From contig CAKUEZ010000045.1 of the NCBI GenBank assembly GCA_934646965.1, positions 1 through 15,751 of the forward strand: a stretch of 15,751 nucleotides of DNA, written 5' to 3'. Numbering within the stretch: position 1 is the stretch's first letter; each line of letters starts with the position of its first letter. The position numbers and the translations under genes are program-made. Origin of the DNA: an uncultured Collinsella sp. (GTDB lineage: Bacteria > Actinomycetota > Coriobacteriia > Coriobacteriales > Coriobacteriaceae). The notes beneath the pieces are model-generated. The model had not been told where the DNA came from. It was given only the letters and a program-made list of their open reading frames with translations, and searched no databases. Shown piece by piece: positions 7,663 through 13,629 of the stretch.

Positions 7663-8562
7663 TTAGCGGCAAAGCTCCTTGATGCGCGCGACGGCGCGTT
7701 CGATGTGTTCTTGCGGAGTGGAAGCGCCGGCGGTGATGCCGATGTGCTGAGCATTGGCAAACCACTCGGCCTCGAGTTCAGATGCTTCCTCGATATGATG
7801 CGTACGCTCGCAGGCGTCGGCGCAAATCTGCGCCAGACGGCGGGTGTTGCCCGAGTTCTTGCCGCCCACGACGACCATGCAGTCACAGCGGTTGGCGAGC
7901 GACGCGGCCGCCTGCTGGCGCTCGCTCGTGGCGGCGCAGATGGTGTTGATCACGCGCAGCTCCTGCACGCGCGGGGTGATGGCAGCCACGACTTCGGCCA
8001 AGTTCTGCGCGGTCTGAGTGGTCTGCACGACCAAGCCCACCTTGCCCTTGAGCGGTAGCTCGTCGGCGTCGGTGGCGCAGCTCACAACCTGAGCGTCATC
8101 GCCGGCGTGGCCCAGAATGCCCTCGACCTCGGGATGACCCGGCTCGCCTACGACCACCACGCGGTAGCCCTCGCGTACCAGACGCTCGGCCGCCACGTGG
8201 ACCTTCTTGACGTAGGGGCAGGTGGCGTCGACCACGGTAAGGTCGCGCTCGCGGGCGGCATCGATCACCTGCGGCACCACGCCGTGGGCGCGGATAATCA
8301 TGGTGCCCGTTGCGGCGTCGTCCAGGGTCTCGGCCAATCCCACGCCCGCCTCGGCAAGTTCGCGCACCACGATGGGGTTATGGATGAGCGGCCCCAGGGT
8401 GTGGACCTGAGCGCTCTCCCCTGCCTGGGGTGCGGCAGCCAGCGCCATATCGAGCGCGCGCTGCACGCCGTAGCAGGTGCCGGCGTGGGCCGCGATCTCG
8501 ATCGTGGGCGCGGTGGCCTGGTCGGACGCGGTCGCCGCGGTGTTCAAAACGTTCTCGCTCAT
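7663..8562 (-). CDS. ispH: 4-hydroxy-3-methylbut-2-enyl diphosphate reductase
   Basis: Last enzyme of the MEP isoprenoid pathway: reduces HMBPP to IPP and DMAPP with a 4Fe-4S cluster; cytosolic. Seen: 299 residues with cluster cysteines Cys30 (AGTCYGV), Cys115 (DATCPYV) and Cys209 (NTICAAT); substrate-contact histidines His61 (LIHNP), His93 (RAHG) and His143; the proton-relay Glu145 in GHPEVEG; and VGGKNSGNTRRL (232-243). There is a roughly 18-residue Ala/Thr-rich N-terminal extension compared with E. coli IspH. The frame opens at 8592, but the ATG at 8562 avoids overlap with plsC (2-nt gap); only a weak GGGCAGG site precedes it. Its place after cmk and plsC is a common gene order. It indicates the MEP rather than the mevalonate route. 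Confidence 0.96.
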   Translation of the reverse strand: MSENVLNTAATASDQATAPTIEIAAHAGTCYGVQRALDMALAAAPQAGESAQVHTLGPLIHNPIVVRELAEAGVGLAETLDDAATGTMIIRAHGVVPQVIDAARERDLTVVDATCPYVKKVHVAAERLVREGYRVVVVGEPGHPEVEGILGHAGDDAQVVSCATDADELPLKGKVGLVVQTTQTAQNLAEVVAAITPRVQELRVINTICAATSERQQAAASLANRCDCMVVVGGKNSGNTRRLAQICADACERTHHIEEASELEAEWFANAQHIGITAGASTPQEHIERAVARIKELCR

Positions 8563-8564
8563 GG

Positions 8565-9293
8565 CTAAAACCTGCCCGGGTGCTCGGCGCACAACTCGTC
8601 GCGCATCTTGTAGACGCGGCCCATGGCCTCGGACTCAAACCAGGACAGGCGCTCCGTGCGCTTAAGCCCGGCCGGCGCGTCGGAAAGCGAGACGGCCTTG
8701 CCGGCACGGATCCAGCATTTTTTGGGGCGCATGAGTTTTTTGCCCTTGGGCGTAATGTCGGACCAGCCACAGATGGCGAGCGGGTTGACGGGCGCCTTGC
8801 CCATCTGGGCGATGAGTGCAAAGCCGCCGTGGACCTCGGGCTTGATCTCGCGCGAGCGGATGCGCGTGCCCTCGGGGAAGATCAGGACGTCCTCGCCGCG
8901 CTGCAGCGCATGCTGGGCGGCGCGCAGACACTTCATGTCGGCGGTGCCACGCTCGACGGGGATGCCGCCGACGCGGCTAAAGGCCCAGCGCACGATCTTG
9001 GTCTTGGCGAACTCAGACTTAAAGATGGGACGGATGCGGCGACCGCCAAAGAACAGTGCCGTCTCCACGGCCAAGAGCTCGGCCATCGAGGTGTGGTTGC
9101 AGATGACTACGCTGCCGCGCCCTTCCTGGCGCTCAAACAGCAGGTCGGCGTCCTCGACCTTCCATTGCCACATAAGCTTGGAGAAGGCCCAAAGAATGGC
9201 CATGACCACGACGACGGTGCCGCGGATAAGCGCTGGGAACTCGGCGTAGGGGGCGTTGTAATAATCCTCGGGCGTCTGCTTAAACAGGCGCAT
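8565..9293 (-). CDS. plsC: 1-acyl-sn-glycerol-3-phosphate acyltransferase (lysophosphatidate acyltransferase)
   Basis: Acylates lysophosphatidic acid at the 2-position to give phosphatidic acid at the inner membrane. Seen: 242 residues; one N-terminal hydrophobic segment (about 22-42); block I NHTSMAE with His67; block II GGIPVERG (109-116); block III FPEGTRIR (139-146); and a later proline motif PVNPLAICG (168-176). In block I the acidic residue five positions after the histidine is Glu72 rather than the usual Asp (HX4E instead of HX4D). Everything else looks intact. AAAGGAGGT lies directly upstream, with GGAGG 6 nt before the ATG. It lies 3 nt after cmk and 2 nt before ispH. Substrate is assigned from family and from plsY/gpsA nearby. 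Confidence 0.92.
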   Translation of the reverse strand: MRLFKQTPEDYYNAPYAEFPALIRGTVVVVMAILWAFSKLMWQWKVEDADLLFERQEGRGSVVICNHTSMAELLAVETALFFGGRRIRPIFKSEFAKTKIVRWAFSRVGGIPVERGTADMKCLRAAQHALQRGEDVLIFPEGTRIRSREIKPEVHGGFALIAQMGKAPVNPLAICGWSDITPKGKKLMRPKKCWIRAGKAVSLSDAPAGLKRTERLSWFESEAMGRVYKMRDELCAEHPGRF

Positions 9294-9296
9294 GGG

Positions 9297-9983
9297 CTAC
9301 CTCCTTTGGTTGATGAGGTCCTCGATGATACGGACGACCTCGTCGATGGTGTGGGCGGTGGAATCGACGTGCACGGCGTCCTCGGCGGGCACGAGCGGTG
9401 CGACCTCGCGGCTGCTGTCGAGCTTGTCACGCTGCTTAAGGGCATCCAGGGTCTCGTCGACCTCGGCCTCGAGCCGCTCGGCCGTGAGCGGCTGGGCGTC
9501 GTCCTGGTGGCGCTGCAGCACGCGGCGGCGGGCGCGTTCACGCGGGTCGGCGGTCAGGAAGACCTTGACCTGTGCGTTGGGGAACACGACGGTGCCGATG
9601 TCGCGGCCCTCGGCAACGATATCGCGCTCCTCGGCGGCACGGCGCTGGTGGATGAGCATGGCGGCGCGCACGCCCGGGTAGGCCGAGACCTTGGAGACGT
9701 TGGCGTCCACCTGCGGGGTGCGGATGGCGGCCGAGGCGTCCGTGCCGTCGATAGTCAGGCGCGTGTCCTCGCCGGTGCCGTTGGTAAAGCGGATCTCGAT
9801 CTGCTCGGCGAGGGCGTCTATGGCCGCCTCGTCGTCCAGGTCGATGCCGCGGTCGAGGGCGGCAAAGGTGACAGCGCGATACATGGCGCCCGTATCGAGC
9901 TTGTTAAAGCCCAGCTGGCGGGCGATCTCCTTGGCGATAGTGGACTTGCCGGAACCGGCGGGGCCGTCGATGGCGACGATCAT
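9297..9983 (-). CDS. cmk: Cytidylate (CMP) kinase
   Basis: Phosphorylates CMP and dCMP with ATP; cytosolic, feeding CTP for RNA, DNA and CDP-diacylglycerol. Seen: 228 residues, the usual length for the bacterial enzyme. P-loop GPAGSGKST (7-15), LDTGAMYRA (29-37), the CMP-binding insert with IDG..IRTPQVDANVS (78-97), EGRDIGTVVFP (125-135), and the lid/arginine region RDKLDSSR (185-192). AGGAAG lies about 8 nt before the ATG. A 66-nt gap separates it from the pseudouridine synthase gene; plsC follows 3 nt on. The rluB-cmk-plsC-ispH order is shared with many Firmicutes. Confidence 0.98.
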   Translation of the reverse strand: MIVAIDGPAGSGKSTIAKEIARQLGFNKLDTGAMYRAVTFAALDRGIDLDDEAAIDALAEQIEIRFTNGTGEDTRLTIDGTDASAAIRTPQVDANVSKVSAYPGVRAAMLIHQRRAAEERDIVAEGRDIGTVVFPNAQVKVFLTADPRERARRRVLQRHQDDAQPLTAERLEAEVDETLDALKQRDKLDSSREVAPLVPAEDAVHVDSTAHTIDEVVRIIEDLINQRR

Positions 9984-10049
9984 GCAATGCTTCCTTTCGG
10001 TGGTTGACGTGCTGGTATGGCTCGCGAGTGCTGGGGCGCGGCGGGTTGC
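9984..10049 (-). other. 66-nt spacer before cmk
   Basis: GC-rich spacer between the pseudouridine synthase gene and cmk. It holds the cmk ribosome site and an 8-nt palindrome CTCGCGAG (10021-10028). I see no terminator-like hairpin with a U-run and no clear -35/-10 pair. Confidence 0.5.
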
Positions 10050-11015
10050 CTAGCCCGTGTAGCGCTCGCGGTAGGTGTTGCGCTTAGGCGCGGAGCCGTG
10101 GCTGCCGTGGTGGCGCGTGCGGCTCGCGGGGTTGTCCTGGGGCTTGCCGCCGCGCTTGGCGCTGGCCTGCTTGGGCGGGATACCGCCGGCCTTGAGGATT
10201 TGTACCTCGCGGTCGGTGAGCTCGCGCCACGAGCCCTTGGCTACGCCCTCGAGTTCCAAGCCGGCGAAGTTGCATCGATGCAGGCGAATCACCGGGTGGT
10301 GAATCTTGCTCAGCATGCGCTTGACCTGGTTCTTGCGGCCCTCGCGGATGATGACCTCCACAGCGGTGGTGCCGGGCTTCACACCTTGCGGCGCCACGAC
10401 CTCGGCCTCGTGCGCGGTGATGATGCGGCAGATGGCCGGCTGGCATAGGCCGTCGTCGAGCTCGATGCCACGGCGAAGCGGCGTGAGGTCGCGGTCGGAC
10501 AGCTCGCCGTCCACGAGCGCCTGGTAGGTCTTGTAGACGTGCTTGCTGGGGTGCAACAGGTCCTGCGACAAGTCGCCGTCGGTGGTAAAGAACAAAAGGC
10601 CCGTGGTGTCGCGGTCCAGGCGCCCGACCGGAAACAGGCCCGGAAAGCGGTCGCGGGGGACCAGATCGGCCACACAGGGACGCTCCTGAGGGTCGCTCAT
10701 GGTGGTGAGGTAGCCGGTCGGCTTGTAGAGCATCAGGTACACGGCGCCCTGGTTGAGCTTGACGGGCATGCCGTCGACCTCGATATGGTCACGGTCGACA
10801 TCGACCTTGGTGCCCAGCTCGGTCGCGACCTCGCCGTTGACGGTCACGCGGCCAGCGGTCATCAAGTCTTCCGAGCCGCGGCGGCTCGCCACGCCCGCAC
10901 GCGCCAAAAAACGCTGCAGACGCATGGTATGCGGGTAGACGGGCTGGGCGTCGGGCGCGGGCGTGCCCGGGGCGCCAGCGTTGTGCGTCTCCCCTGCTTC
11001 GTTAGTTCTCGTCAT
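10050..11015 (-). CDS. rluB: RsuA/RluB-family rRNA pseudouridine synthase
   Basis: Isomerises a specific uridine in rRNA; by synteny with scpA/scpB most likely the 23S enzyme RluB. Seen: 321 residues. A variable, Ala/Gly/Pro-rich N-terminal lead (1-30) precedes an S4 RNA-binding domain (MRLQRFLARAGVASRR, 31-46, on to about 83). The catalytic domain has YKPTGYLTT (97-105) and FPVGRLDRDTTGLL with catalytic Asp134. IREGRKNQVKRM and HPVIRLHR are the usual late motifs. The tail from about 280 is rich in Lys, Arg and His, likely disordered and RNA-binding. Start: ATG 11015 has GGAGGA 5 nt upstream and overlaps scpB by 14 nt; an ATG at 11036 and one at the S4 domain (10925) lack such a site. RsuA rather than RluB specificity cannot be excluded. 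Confidence 0.9.
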   Translation of the reverse strand: MTRTNEAGETHNAGAPGTPAPDAQPVYPHTMRLQRFLARAGVASRRGSEDLMTAGRVTVNGEVATELGTKVDVDRDHIEVDGMPVKLNQGAVYLMLYKPTGYLTTMSDPQERPCVADLVPRDRFPGLFPVGRLDRDTTGLLFFTTDGDLSQDLLHPSKHVYKTYQALVDGELSDRDLTPLRRGIELDDGLCQPAICRIITAHEAEVVAPQGVKPGTTAVEVIIREGRKNQVKRMLSKIHHPVIRLHRCNFAGLELEGVAKGSWRELTDREVQILKAGGIPPKQASAKRGGKPQDNPASRTRHHGSHGSAPKRNTYRERYTG

Positions 11016-11730
11016 GCATATCCTCCGTGGCGTCACCGGCGGCTAGGGTATCCCCGTCACCGACAGCCTCAATATCTTCAACATCGGTATCGAGCAGCTC
11101 GCGCTCTTCGTCCAGGTCCTCGGCCTGCTCCTCGAGCGTGGATTGAATACTGCGGCCGCTCAGGCGCTCGCGGATAAACTGGCGCGACTGCTCGTCGGGG
11201 GCAAACTGCTCCAGATCGGGCAGGTCGCGGGTGGAACGCAGGCCAAACTTCTCAAGGAAGGCGTTGGTCGTGCCGTAGATGATGGCCTGACCGCGCTGGG
11301 GGTCGCGGCCGAGTTCGCGCACCAGGCCCTTGTCCACGAGCGACGCGATGACGCCGTCGGAGTTGACGCCGCGGATGCCCTTGACCACCTCGCGCGTGAC
11401 GGGCTGGTGGTAGGCGATGACAGCCAGCGTCTCGAGCGCCGCCTGCGACAGCTTTTGCGTGTCCCAGCTCAACACATAGGCCTCGACCACATCGTGGTAG
11501 GCGGGATGCGTAAACAGGCGCCAGCCGCCGGCGACCTCGCGCAGCTGAAATCCGCGGTTGGCCTCCTCGTACTCAACCTTGAGCTCGGCCAGCAGCGATG
11601 CGCACTCGCCGGGGGCGATGTCGAGTGCACCTGCCAGCGCGGGCGCGCTCACGGGGTCGCTCGACACCAGCAGCAACGCCTCGAGGGCGCCCTTGAGGCT
11701 GTTTGCCTCCAGCGTGGAAAGGTTTGACAT
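11002..11730 (-). CDS. scpB: Segregation and condensation protein B
   Basis: Kite-family partner of ScpA in the SMC-ScpAB complex that compacts and separates chromosomes. Seen: 242 residues with two winged-helix units: about 10-85 (LKGALEALLLVSSDPVSAPA, then GFQLREVAGGWRLFT) and 92-165 (LSQAALETLAVIAYHQPVTR, IRGVNSDGVIASLVDKGLV, YGTTNAFLEKFGL). From about 195 the tail is strongly acidic (Glu/Asp-rich) and probably disordered. TAGGAG, which includes the scpA stop, lies 9 nt before the ATG. It starts 12 nt after scpA and overlaps the pseudouridine synthase gene by 14 nt, so the three are one transcription unit. Confidence 0.96.
   Translation of the reverse strand: MSNLSTLEANSLKGALEALLLVSSDPVSAPALAGALDIAPGECASLLAELKVEYEEANRGFQLREVAGGWRLFTHPAYHDVVEAYVLSWDTQKLSQAALETLAVIAYHQPVTREVVKGIRGVNSDGVIASLVDKGLVRELGRDPQRGQAIIYGTTNAFLEKFGLRSTRDLPDLEQFAPDEQSRQFIRERLSGRSIQSTLEEQAEDLDEERELLDTDVEDIEAVGDGDTLAAGDATEDMHDEN
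11021..11026 (-). promoter_or_regulatory. Ribosome binding site deciding the rluB start
   Basis: GGAGGA on the minus strand inside the end of scpB, 5 nt before the ATG at 11015. It favours this start over the ATG at 11036 and over one at the S4 domain (10925). Confidence 0.75.
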
Positions 11731-11742
11731 GGTTGGCCGCTC

Positions 11743-12555
11743 CTATTCAGTGAGCTCGGGGCCCTCGCCGGGCACATAGGCCTCGGCGCCCTCGACGCGG
11801 TTGATTTGAATGGTTCCAAAGATCTCGTCCTGGCTCAGTGTGAGCGAGCCGCGCTTGGCGAGCTCCAACATGGCCAGGAAGGTGACGACGAGCTGCTCAG
11901 TGGTGGCGTCGCCGTCCAGCAGCTCGCGGAAGGTGCAGGTTTGGTGCGCCATGGTAAAGCGGTCGACCGAGGCCACGGTCAGGTCGAGTGGCACGCGATG
12001 CGGCGCCACGTGCTCGGCCTCCAGCAGGAAGGTCTGGCGCTTGCCGTCCAAGTCGGCGCAGATGACAGCCAGGCCGCGCAGGGTGATGCCAGCCAGGTAG
12101 TCGGGCATGAGGCCCAGGAACTCGGGGTCGGGGCCGGCTACGCGCGGATGCATGCGGCTTTCGGCCTGCATGCGGGCGCCGAGGGCCGCAGCTGCTCCCT
12201 TAAACTGCTTGTAGGCGATCAGGCGCTGAATTAGGACCTCGCGCAGGGCGTCGCCGTCGAGCGCGCTGAGCTCCTCGAGGTCTTCGTCGAACTCGTCATC
12301 GTCGTCATCGGCTTTGCGCGGGGCTTCCTGGGGCACCAGCGAGGCGGCCTTGATATCCAAAAGAGTTGCTGCGACCAGCAAAAAGTCGCTCGCCACGTCC
12401 AGGTCCAGCGCCTCGATGCGCTCGGCCTCGGCGAGGTATTGCTCGGCCACTTCGCTGATCGAGATGGCGCCGATATCTACTTTTTGGCGGGTTACCAGCT
12501 GCAGCAGCAGGTCGAACGGTCCGCTGTAGACCTGCGTCGACACGCGATACGACAT
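11743..12555 (-). CDS. scpA: Segregation and condensation protein A (kleisin)
   Basis: Kleisin subunit that bridges the SMC dimer and binds ScpB. Seen: 270 residues. The N-terminal helical domain that contacts the SMC neck has YSGPFDLLLQLV (10-21), VDIGAISISEVAEQYL (26-41) and ASDFLLVAATLLDIKAASL (55-73). A Lys-then-acidic stretch (about 81-96, nearly all Asp/Glu) begins the flexible middle. The C-terminal winged helix includes VTFLAMLELAKRG (about 225-237) and ends in INRVEGAEAYVPGEG. AAAGGAGGT lies 5 nt before the ATG. It is preceded by an 84-nt spacer, the longest gap in the gene run, so a separate control point for scpA is possible though no promoter is obvious. Confidence 0.96.
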   Translation of the reverse strand: MSYRVSTQVYSGPFDLLLQLVTRQKVDIGAISISEVAEQYLAEAERIEALDLDVASDFLLVAATLLDIKAASLVPQEAPRKADDDDDEFDEDLEELSALDGDALREVLIQRLIAYKQFKGAAAALGARMQAESRMHPRVAGPDPEFLGLMPDYLAGITLRGLAVICADLDGKRQTFLLEAEHVAPHRVPLDLTVASVDRFTMAHQTCTFRELLDGDATTEQLVVTFLAMLELAKRGSLTLSQDEIFGTIQINRVEGAEAYVPGEGPELTE

Positions 12556-12639
12556 CTTCGACCTCCTTTGACGGCGCCTTCGCGGCGCGGTTTGGGTGCA
12601 TCCTGCGACCGTTTTGCACGGTCGACCTGTAAGTTTACC
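12556..12639 (-). other. 84-nt spacer with two hairpins upstream of scpA
   Basis: Seen: the longest gap between genes of the run. Two inverted repeats lie in tandem: a 7-bp perfect stem (12606-12612 with 12618-12624, loop of 5) and a GC-only 5-bp stem (12574-12578 with 12584-12588, loop of 5). Neither is followed by a U-run on the minus strand, so neither looks like a classic terminator. The strong scpA ribosome site (12561-12569) follows the second stem by a few bases. Possible roles are mRNA processing, a 5' stabilising structure or weak attenuation; none is shown by the sequence. Confidence 0.5.
12606..12624 (-). repeat. Inverted repeat, 7-bp stem
   Basis: CGACCGT and ACGGTCG are exact reverse complements with loop GCAAA on the minus strand. 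No T-run follows, so intrinsic termination is unlikely. Confidence 0.6.
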
Positions 12640-13323
12640 TTAGATGCCGGCGATTGCGAAGGTGAGCAGCTGCTCTGCCAGCGGATACACGGTAACGTCG
12701 AAATAGCGCCCGATCACGTCGATGCCGGTCCACATGGGCAGCAGGTACAGCACGATGATGAGGATCGGCATGGCGTATTGCTGCAAGCGGTAGTAATTGG
12801 CGAGCGCCTTGCCTTTGAGGAACGGGACGATGATCGACGAGCCGTCGAGCGGCGGGATCGGGATGAGGTTAAAGAACGCGAGCGACAAGTTGACCACGAT
12901 AAAGGTGGCGCCGAAGTTCATGATTTGCGACGCCACGGCAAAGGACATGCTGGTGTAGAGGTTGCCATAGGTCAGGTGCATGAGGGCCGCGGCCAGGCAT
13001 GCCAGCGCGATGTTCGATGCGGGGCCGGCAGCACTCACCAGGACCTCGTCGCGCTTGGGATGCTTGAGGTTGTTGAGGTAGACGGGCACCGGCTTGGCGA
13101 AGGCGAACACCGGGCCGCCGGCAGCGAGCATCAGCAGAGGCAGGATAATGGTGCCAAACGGGTCGATGTGGTTGAGCGGGTTGAGCGAGACGCGGCCGCG
13201 CGAACGAGCCGTCTTGTCGCCGAGCGCCCAGGCAGCGGCGGCATGCGCGCTCTCATGGATGACGATACCCACGATGACAGCGACGGCGCTGGCGAGCAGG
13301 TTCATGAAGTAGCTGCTGGACAT
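12640..13323 (-). CDS. Site-2 protease family (M50) membrane metalloprotease
   Basis: Intramembrane zinc protease of the S2P/SpoIVFB-like class; substrate unknown. Seen: 227 residues, mostly hydrophobic, with the zinc motif HESAH (His23, Glu24, His27) in the first helix, GRVSLNPLNHIDPFG (43-57), AGPASNI (99-105) and the third-ligand motif NLIPIPPLDG with Asp160. At least four membrane segments are likely, and there is no PDZ domain, so this is the short form rather than RseP. GGGGAG lies 4 nt before the ATG. It is 9 nt after the 98-residue membrane-protein gene. Short M50 proteases beside scpA/scpB are common in Gram-positive genomes; whether they act together is not known to me. Confidence 0.93.
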   Translation of the reverse strand: MSSSYFMNLLASAVAVIVGIVIHESAHAAAAWALGDKTARSRGRVSLNPLNHIDPFGTIILPLLMLAAGGPVFAFAKPVPVYLNNLKHPKRDEVLVSAAGPASNIALACLAAALMHLTYGNLYTSMSFAVASQIMNFGATFIVVNLSLAFFNLIPIPPLDGSSIIVPFLKGKALANYYRLQQYAMPILIIVLYLLPMWTGIDVIGRYFDVTVYPLAEQLLTFAIAGI

Positions 13324-13332
13324 GGCGCTCCC

Positions 13333-13629
13333 CTAGCGGACGCGGCGCGAGGCGCGCGTGAGCAGGTAGTCGGCTACGAACAGGATGACGGCAACGATGG
13401 CGTAATCCAGGCGGAACACGCCGCCAAAGGGCGACGTGATAACACCGTAGCCGGCGATGGCGCTCGGCAGCGCGCGCGAAAGCTCGACGACAAAGCCGAC
13501 GATCTGCAGCTTAGCGGTCAGACCGCTAAAGCACAGCAGCACGGTCATCGCGCTCATAAAGATGCCGCAGATGCGGCAGGCGATAGCGATGATGCTCATC
13601 GCCACGGCAGCGGCCTTACGAGAGTTCAC
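13333..13629 (-). CDS. Small hydrophobic membrane protein, unrecognised family, GTG start
   Basis: I do not recognise this protein. Seen: 98 residues from a GTG at 13629, with GAGGAG 7 nt upstream; the start overlaps the end of the ABC-F gene by 14 nt. Residues 7-36 and 74-91 are clear hydrophobic segments, and 42-62 is partly hydrophobic. Both ends are basic (NSRK and TRASRRVR), so by the positive-inside rule both may face the cytoplasm, with two crossings. The C-terminal half has [11 protein letters not shown] then a Tyr/Asp pair before the last helix. A longer frame to 13749 lies wholly inside the ABC-F gene and has no support. Position between the ABC-F gene and the M50 protease (9-nt gap) indicates co-expression. 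It could be a short lineage-specific protein or a diverged member of a known family. Confidence 0.75.
   Translation of the reverse strand: MNSRKAAAVAMSIIAIACRICGIFMSAMTVLLCFSGLTAKLQIVGFVVELSRALPSAIAGYGVITSPFGGVFRLDYAIVAVILFVADYLLTRASRRVR

Noticed and set aside
7661..7765. 35-residue extension of the DUF512 protein
   Set aside because: It is out-of-frame ispH sequence, rich in Arg and His, with no family similarity. A TTG at 7672-7670 was also considered but is only 2 nt from the ribosome site.
8430..10007. 525-codon open frame on the plus strand, opposite ispH, plsC and cmk
   Set aside because: Antisense shadow of three well-supported genes, with no motif and no sensible ribosome site or neighbour.
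10021..10028. CTCGCGAG palindrome as an operator
   Set aside because: Eight-base palindromes are frequent in GC-rich DNA and no promoter elements surround it.
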